Below, in pieces: positions 59,100 to 64,000 of a stretch of 64,000 bases of DNA. Below the pieces are notes generated by a model. It was not told the DNA's origin. It saw nothing but the letters and a program-made list of their open reading frames with translations, and did not search any database. Made by a program: the position numbers and the translations under genes. Location of the stretch: positions 5,996,111 through 6,060,110 of the forward strand of contig NZ_CP134399.1 of the NCBI RefSeq assembly GCF_002968295.1. Direction: 5' to 3'. Each line of letters begins with the position of its first letter. Position 1 is the first letter of the stretch. This DNA comes from Mycobacterium sp. ITM-2016-00317 (GTDB taxonomy: Bacteria; Actinomycetota; Actinomycetes; Mycobacteriales; Mycobacteriaceae).

Positions 59100-60052
59100 C
59101 GGTCCCGCCCTTCGTCGTCGCCGCCACGCAGTGCCAGTTCCCGGCTGGCATCGAGATAGCTCATCGCTCCTCGCGACCCCCGGTCATAGTCGATGATCGT
59201 CATCCCGTATCCCGGTGCCTCGGACACCTTGACGCTGCGCGGAATCACCGTGCGCAGCACCTTGTCGCCGAAGTGTTCACGGACGTCCATCGCGACCTGA
59301 TCGGCGAGCTTCGTGCGGCCGTCGTACATGGTGAGCACCACGGTGGTGACGTCGAGTTCCGGGTTCAGGTGCGCCTTGACCATCTCGATGTTGCGCAGCA
59401 ACTGACCGACCCCCTCCAGTGCGTAGTACTCGCACTGGATCGGGATCAGCACCTCCGGCGCAGCGACGAGCGCGTTGATCGTCAGCAGTCCGAGTGACGG
59501 CGGGCAGTCGATGAACACGTAGTCGAAGTCGTAGCGCTTCGAGCTCGCCGAGCGCCGTCCGCAGCCGACCTTCCCGGGCCACCATGCTGACCAGTTCGAT
59601 CTCCGCACCGGCAAGGTCGATCGTGGCCGGTATGCAGAAGAGGCGCTCGCTGTGCGGGCTGCGCTGAAGCGCGGTCTCCACGGAGATGTCGCCGATCAAC
59701 ACTTCGTACGACGACGGCGTGCCCGGCCGGTGCTCGATGCCCAGGGCGGTGCTGGCGTTGCCCTGCGGGTCGAGGTCGATCACCAGAACCTTCAGTCCCT
59801 GCAACGCGAGCGCGGCGGCGATGTTCACCGCGGTGGTGGTCTTGCCCACCCCGCCCTTCTGGTTCGCGATCGTGAACACCCGCTGGCGCTTCGGCTTGGG
59901 CAACTGCCCCTCCACGGCCGCCTGCATCAAGCGGACGGCACGGGCCGCCTCGGCGCCGATCGGCGTATCGGCATCCTGCGTCGGCCACGTTTCACGTGAA
60001 ACATCCGCGGCCGGGGTGGTCTTCGGCGCGCCCGCATCACCCGGTGCAGCCA

Positions 60053-60053
<1 letters not shown>
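59096..60053 (-). pseudogene. parA: chromosome partitioning ATPase ParA, frameshifted as given
   Basis: ATG 60053 overlaps the rsmG stop (TGATG). The first frame has the deviant Walker [21 protein letters not shown] (Lys-Gly-Gly-x-Gly-Lys-Thr at 66-72) and [18 protein letters not shown], up to [12 protein letters not shown]. The rest lies in another frame: [60 protein letters not shown] and IPRSVKVSEAPGYGMTIIDY, ending at 59096. The switch is at about 59538-59550 and needs two added bases or one removed. The complete protein would be about 318 residues. Both halves are well conserved, so a sequencing indel is likely. A parS site lies in its 5' part. Confidence 0.85.
59989..60002. promoter_or_regulatory. 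parS site in parA
   Basis: GTTTCACGTGAAAC is the perfect 14-bp parS core. It encodes V-S-R-E-T near the ParA N-terminus. It is a ParB nucleation site beside the origin. Confidence 0.93.
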
Positions 60054-60826
<773 letters not shown>

Positions 60827-61417
60827 TCAGTCGACGAGAACGACGACGCGCCGCGACGGCTCCACGCCCTCGCTCTCACTGTGCACGCCCTGCACGCCCG
60901 CGACCGCGTCGTGCACGATCTTTCGCTCGAACGGGGTCATGGGCGCCAGCTCCTCGCGCTCACCGGTTTCCAGCACCCGGCGGGCGACCTTGTCCCCCAG
61001 CGCAGCGAGTTCTTCGCGGCGGCGCTGCCGCCACTGCGCGATGTCCAGCATCAGCCGACTGCGCTCACCGGTCTTCTGGTGCACCGCCAACCGGGTCAGC
61101 TCCTGCAGCGCGTCGAGCACCTCGCCCTTGCGGCCGACCAACTTGTTCAGATCGGTGCCGCCGTCGATGCTGACGACCGCGCGGTCCCCCTCGACGTCCA
61201 GATCGATATCCCCGTCGAAGTCCAGCAGATCGAGGAGCTCTTCCAGGTAGTCGCCGGCGATCTCGCCCTCAGCGACCAATCGGTCCTCCAGATCCTCCTC
61301 CGAGTCCAACGCGTCACCGTCGGTCTGCTCGGCGGCGTCACCCTCGATGACGGTCTCCACGCTCTCCACGACCTCTGCGGTCGTCGCGGCGCCTGCTTCG
61401 TTGTCTGTCTCAGTCAT
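60827..61417 (-). CDS. jag: Jag/KhpB family RNA-binding protein (R3H domain, Rv3920c)
   Basis: 196 residues from ATG 61417. The N-terminal 45 residues are acidic and disordered. A KH-like domain follows at about 75-135 (DRAVVSIDGGTDLNKLVGRK, GEVLDALQELTRLAVHQKTG), then an R3H domain (RREELAALGDKVARRVLETG, LAPMTPFERKIVHDAVAGVQ, and RRVVVLV). It binds RNA and is conserved next to yidC. In other bacteria the homologue affects wall elongation. It is in the rpmH-rnpA-yidD-yidC-jag-rsmG-parA-parB gene string. Confidence 0.93.
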   Translation of the reverse strand: MTETDNEAGAATTAEVVESVETVIEGDAAEQTDGDALDSEEDLEDRLVAEGEIAGDYLEELLDLLDFDGDIDLDVEGDRAVVSIDGGTDLNKLVGRKGEVLDALQELTRLAVHQKTGERSRLMLDIAQWRQRRREELAALGDKVARRVLETGEREELAPMTPFERKIVHDAVAGVQGVHSESEGVEPSRRVVVLVD

Positions 61418-61453
61418 TGCCACACCTCTCCTTTGTCCGCGGTCGCCCGCGCG

Positions 61454-62560
61454 TCAACGTTTCCGCTTCTTGGGCCGCGCGCCGGGCTTCGGAGTGCGAT
61501 TGCTCGCGCCGTTCTGCGCTGCGGATGTCGGTGAACTCTGCTCGGGTGCCGGCGGCTCGGCGGGAGTCGTCTTATCGCTCGCCGCGGCGGTGTCCGCGGC
61601 ATCACCGTCGGTCTCTGCGGCCGCGGCAGCCGCAGCGGCCGCCTTCTTCTTGCGGCTCGGCTTGACCCCCGGTGCCGGCGCGTTGGCGGCCCGGCGTTCC
61701 AGGGCCTCCTGCTTCGCCTGCTCTTCTTCCTTCTCGATCTTGCCGAACACGTAGTGCTGCTGGGCGAAGGTCCAGATGTTGTTGGCCAGCCAGTACATGA
61801 TGACCGCCAGGGGCAGGAACGGACCACCGACGACGACGCCCAGCGGGAAGACGTACAGCGCGAGCTTGTTCATCATCGCGGTCTGCGGATTGGCAGCCGC
61901 TTCCGGGCTCTGGCGCGAGATCGAGGCCCGGCTGTTGAAGTAGGTCGCGATGCCGGCCAGGATCATGATCGGCACGCCGACCCCGATGACCGCGGCGCGG
62001 TTGAATTCGGTGAACGCGTCCAGACCGGTGGTCTGGATCATCGTCGCGCTGAGCGGGGCGCCGAACAGGTTCGCGTCCAGGAAGTTGGCGACGTCGGTCG
62101 CGCTGAAGACGTAGTTGCCCGTGGCGCGGTTCTGCTCGACCGTGAGCTGGATCTGGCCGAAGCCGCCCTGGGTCCGGTTGAACGACCGCAACACGTGGAA
62201 CAGGCCGAGGAACACCGGGATCTGCGCCAGCATCGGGAGACAGCCCAGTATCGGGTTGAATCCGTGTTCCTTCTGCAGCTTCTGCATCTCCAGCGCCATG
62301 CGCTGGCGGTCCTTGCCGTACTTCTTCTGCAGCGCCTTGATCTGGGGCTGCAGTTCCTGCATCTGTCGCGTGGTGCGGATCTGCCGAACGAAGGGCTTGT
62401 ACAGAATCGCGCGCAGGGTGAACACCAGGAACATCACCGACAGCGCCCAGGCGAAGAAGTTGGACGGGCCCAGCAGGAAGGCGAACGCCTTGTACCAGAC
62501 CCACATGATCGCCGACACCGGGTAATAGATGATGTCGAGGCTGAACCAATTAAACGACAC
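61454..62560 (-). CDS. yidC: membrane protein insertase YidC
   Basis: 368 residues from GTG 62560 ([20 protein letters not shown]). Five or so membrane segments: the first at 10-35, then the conserved cytoplasmic hairpin ([20 protein letters not shown] and [20 protein letters not shown]). [20 protein letters not shown] and the last helices ([20 protein letters not shown]) follow. The C-terminal tail is Lys/Ala-rich and ends GARPKKRKR. It inserts membrane proteins alone or with SecYEG. It overlaps the yidD end by 11 bases. Confidence 0.95.
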   Translation of the reverse strand: MSFNWFSLDIIYYPVSAIMWVWYKAFAFLLGPSNFFAWALSVMFLVFTLRAILYKPFVRQIRTTRQMQELQPQIKALQKKYGKDRQRMALEMQKLQKEHGFNPILGCLPMLAQIPVFLGLFHVLRSFNRTQGGFGQIQLTVEQNRATGNYVFSATDVANFLDANLFGAPLSATMIQTTGLDAFTEFNRAAVIGVGVPIMILAGIATYFNSRASISRQSPEAAANPQTAMMNKLALYVFPLGVVVGGPFLPLAVIMYWLANNIWTFAQQHYVFGKIEKEEEQAKQEALERRAANAPAPGVKPSRKKKAAAAAAAAAETDGDAADTAAASDKTTPAEPPAPEQSSPTSAAQNGASNRTPKPGARPKKRKR

Positions 62561-62879
62561 TCGTCTGACTCTTCTCTCGCTCTACCGGGCTCGGCCGGTG
62601 GTCGGCTTCGGCACAGGTGTGTTCACCCGTTGCGTCACTGTGACTTTCGCGTTCGGGTATCGGGTCCCATCCTCCGCTATGCCATGGGCCACATTTGAGG
62701 AGACGGACCAGGGCCAACCAGCTGCCACGGAAGAAGCCGTATTCGGTCAGCGCATCGACGGCGTACTGACTGCAGGTGGGAGTGAACCGACACGTCGGAA
62801 GCCGCAACGGGGAGATCGTGTGGCGGTAGAGCTGGACCAGGAACACCGCGCACCGGGCCGCCCGGGACCGGGTGCTCAC
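62550..62879 (-). CDS. yidD: membrane protein insertion efficiency factor YidD
   Basis: 109 residues from GTG 62879. The family core is complete: [60 protein letters not shown] and WDPIP. The tail is longer than in E. coli. An amphipathic N-terminal helix anchors it to the membrane near YidC. The start overlaps the rnpA stop by four bases (GTGA). Confidence 0.94.
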   Translation of the reverse strand: MSTRSRAARCAVFLVQLYRHTISPLRLPTCRFTPTCSQYAVDALTEYGFFRGSWLALVRLLKCGPWHSGGWDPIPERESHSDATGEHTCAEADHRPSPVEREKSQTSVV

Positions 62880-63235
62880 GCCCGCGATCCGTTCCGGTCG
62901 CTGATCCGCTGCAACGCGGTGCGCAGTTCCTGCTCAAGCCGGGGGGTGATCGCCTCGCGGCTTCTCGGCAGAGCCCGGATCACCATCCAGTCGGAGGGAT
63001 CGAGGTCGTCGAGGACCGCCCGCGCAGCATGGCGCAGACGGCGGGACACCCGATGACGCTGCACGGCATTGCCGACAGCTTTGGAGACGATCAGACCGAC
63101 CCGCGGTCCGGGGTCACTCGTCTGGTCAGAACGCAGCGTGTACACCACAAGATCGGGCTGTGCTGCCCGCGTCCCGCGACTCACTGTGGCACCGAACTCG
63201 GTCGACCGCGTCATCCGGTTCTGGGCCGGAAGCAC
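62876..63235 (-). CDS. rnpA: ribonuclease P protein component
   Basis: 119 residues from GTG 63235 ([20 protein letters not shown]). The RNase P protein signature is [20 protein letters not shown] followed by [10 protein letters not shown], with the basic helix that binds the RNA subunit and the 5' leader of pre-tRNA. In many bacteria the signature has RNR; here it is N-x4-HRVSRRLR. It is 19 bases after the rpmH stop, in the conserved rpmH-rnpA pair. Confidence 0.95.
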   Translation of the reverse strand: MLPAQNRMTRSTEFGATVSRGTRAAQPDLVVYTLRSDQTSDPGPRVGLIVSKAVGNAVQRHRVSRRLRHAARAVLDDLDPSDWMVIRALPRSREAITPRLEQELRTALQRISDRNGSRA

Positions 63236-63254
63236 CGCGACAGACCTTGCCGGG

Positions 63255-63398
63255 TCACGCAGTCAGAGAACGACGGCCCTTAGCGCGCCTGGCCGTGACG
63301 ATCGCACGACCTGCGCGGGTACGCATCCGCAACCGGAATCCGTGCACCTTCGCGCGGCGACGGTTGTTCGGCTGGAAGGTCCGCTTGCCCTTGGCCAC
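63255..63398 (-). CDS. rpmH: 50S ribosomal protein L34
   Basis: 47 residues from GTG 63398, after AGGAG. The sequence [20 protein letters not shown] then [20 protein letters not shown] is the typical, very basic L34. A longer in-frame start at 63449 is not supported. It marks the last gene before the rpmH-dnaA intergenic region at the replication origin, transcribed away from dnaA. Confidence 0.97.
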   Translation of the reverse strand: MAKGKRTFQPNNRRRAKVHGFRLRMRTRAGRAIVTARRAKGRRSLTA

Positions 63399-64000
63399 GG
63401 CAGTCACTCCTTGTTGAGTCTGGCCTCGGCGCCGGTCCGACATGTTCATTCATGTCAGACGTGACGCAGTCGGCCGTTGGTAAGCTCGATCGGTCTCGCA
63501 AAGCTAGCCGGCGCGGTCCCCGGCCGGGGCCGGTCGCAGCCGTATCGCCACGTGCGGGCGACTGTTCGAGGGTACTGACGAGAAATCCCTGGGTCAAACC
63601 TGGCAGATCGCCCTGACGTGGCGGCCGCCGCACCCCGTCTGACCCCGTCGCCTCCATCACATCGATCACAACTGTCACGTTCGTCTGGAACTATTGGGGC
63701 CGACCGCGATTGCGCGTCTCGCAATGTTGCAGAACTGTTGGCACCCGGAGAGAAAACTGTTAGCTTCTGGCAATGCCGATTCCACGCCGGATCGGCGAAA
63801 GACAACGAAGCGAGGACGCCCACCCTCCGTCGCGAGCCCACTGACTGCACCGTGATGAGGCCCGGCACTAAGGTGTCCTCGCCGGTAGACAACCAGACGA
63901 CGACGAGCTTCTTCTTTCCACAACCTGTGGATAACTTTGTGGACAGTTCGTTGTCGTCGTGCAGCACGTCCCCGCAGGGACCACAGAGGGGTGAGCGTCG
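63399..64000. other. rpmH-dnaA intergenic region (origin-proximal, cut by window end)
   Basis: 602 bases without a real gene. A minus-strand frame at 63455-63967 is open but has no family features. The region should contain the rpmH and dnaA promoters. DnaA-box-like sequences lie near 63926-63946. The dnaA start is expected just beyond the window. Confidence 0.75.
63926..63946. promoter_or_regulatory. DnaA-box cluster upstream of dnaA
   Basis: TGTGGATAA (63926-63934) is the complement of the perfect DnaA box TTATCCACA. TGTGGACAG (63938-63946) is the complement of CTGTCCACA, one mismatch from the mycobacterial TTGTCCACA. Two boxes this close in front of dnaA suggest DnaA autoregulation or origin function. 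Confidence 0.65.

Noticed and set aside
63455..63967. 170-codon minus-strand open frame before dnaA
   Set aside because: Covers the origin-proximal regulatory region with DnaA boxes; sequence is without known motifs and lies where other mycobacteria have no gene.

Overview
The window is high-GC mycobacterial chromosome lying just to one side of the replication origin. Its last 17 kb carry the conserved origin-proximal order pcnA, mutT4, Rv3909-like, murJ, sigM, rsmA, trxB, trxA, cwlM, Rv3916c-like, parB, parA, rsmG, jag, yidC, yidD, rnpA, rpmH. It stops in DnaA-box-like sequence just before where dnaA is expected. The middle carries the block known in M. tuberculosis as Rv0036c to Rv0058. From what I remember of gene orders, having this block directly next to the Rv3907c-Rv3924c block is the arrangement of rapidly growing mycobacteria (Mycolicibacterium), not of M. 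tuberculosis. A glucosylglycerate hydrolase gene and a class 3 intein in DnaB also fit a Mycolicibacterium. The species cannot be named from sequence alone.

Layout. (a) 1-12.6 kb is accessory and partly decayed. It has a truncated dehydrogenase end, an F420/deazaflavin-type oxidoreductase, a broken IclR regulator, a dehydrogenase remnant, a secreted esterase with an acidic linker, a secreted DUF4174/CIA30 pair, a galU remnant, a TetR-DUF2306 divergent pair, an Old Yellow Enzyme, a broken epoxide hydrolase joined to a SnoaL remnant, and a divergent LLM-oxidoreductase/LysR pair. (b) 12.6-24 kb is core: intein-containing dnaB, the rpsF-ssb-rpsR-rplI operon, a GT87-like membrane protein, ponA1 with DUF5318, a PadR regulator and ino1. 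(c) 24-44 kb mixes core and rapid-grower genes: an Eis-like acetyltransferase, an alpha/beta hydrolase, a PhoX-type protein, an LLM oxidoreductase, a GntR regulator, an amino-acid ABC transporter with fused binding protein and permease, a MarR regulator, glucosylglycerate hydrolase, an SDR, a cytochrome oxidase subunit I, leuS, an LpqN-family protein, yqgE, an MFS transporter and an MDMPI-like protein. (d) 44-64 kb is the origin-proximal core, with two perfect parS sites inside parA and rsmG.

Functionally the right half links envelope growth (ponA1, murJ with a pseudokinase, cwlM), redox defence (sigM, trxB-trxA with a SigH-type promoter), chromosome segregation (parA, parB, parS) and membrane-protein insertion with RNA processing (yidC, yidD, jag, rnpA).

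Four usually intact core genes (Rv3909-like, rsmA, parB, parA) each carry one small frameshift, two of them in C or G runs. This looks more like uncorrected sequencing indels than true gene loss, and the same caution applies to the two broken accessory genes. I found no tRNA, rRNA or CRISPR array. I see no convincing wholly new system. The most interesting items are the class 3 intein, a LexA-type box in front of dnaB, a 23-bp hairpin after ino1, a near-parS site 16 kb from parAB, and a small protein built of DLDGDG repeats that overlaps pcnA.
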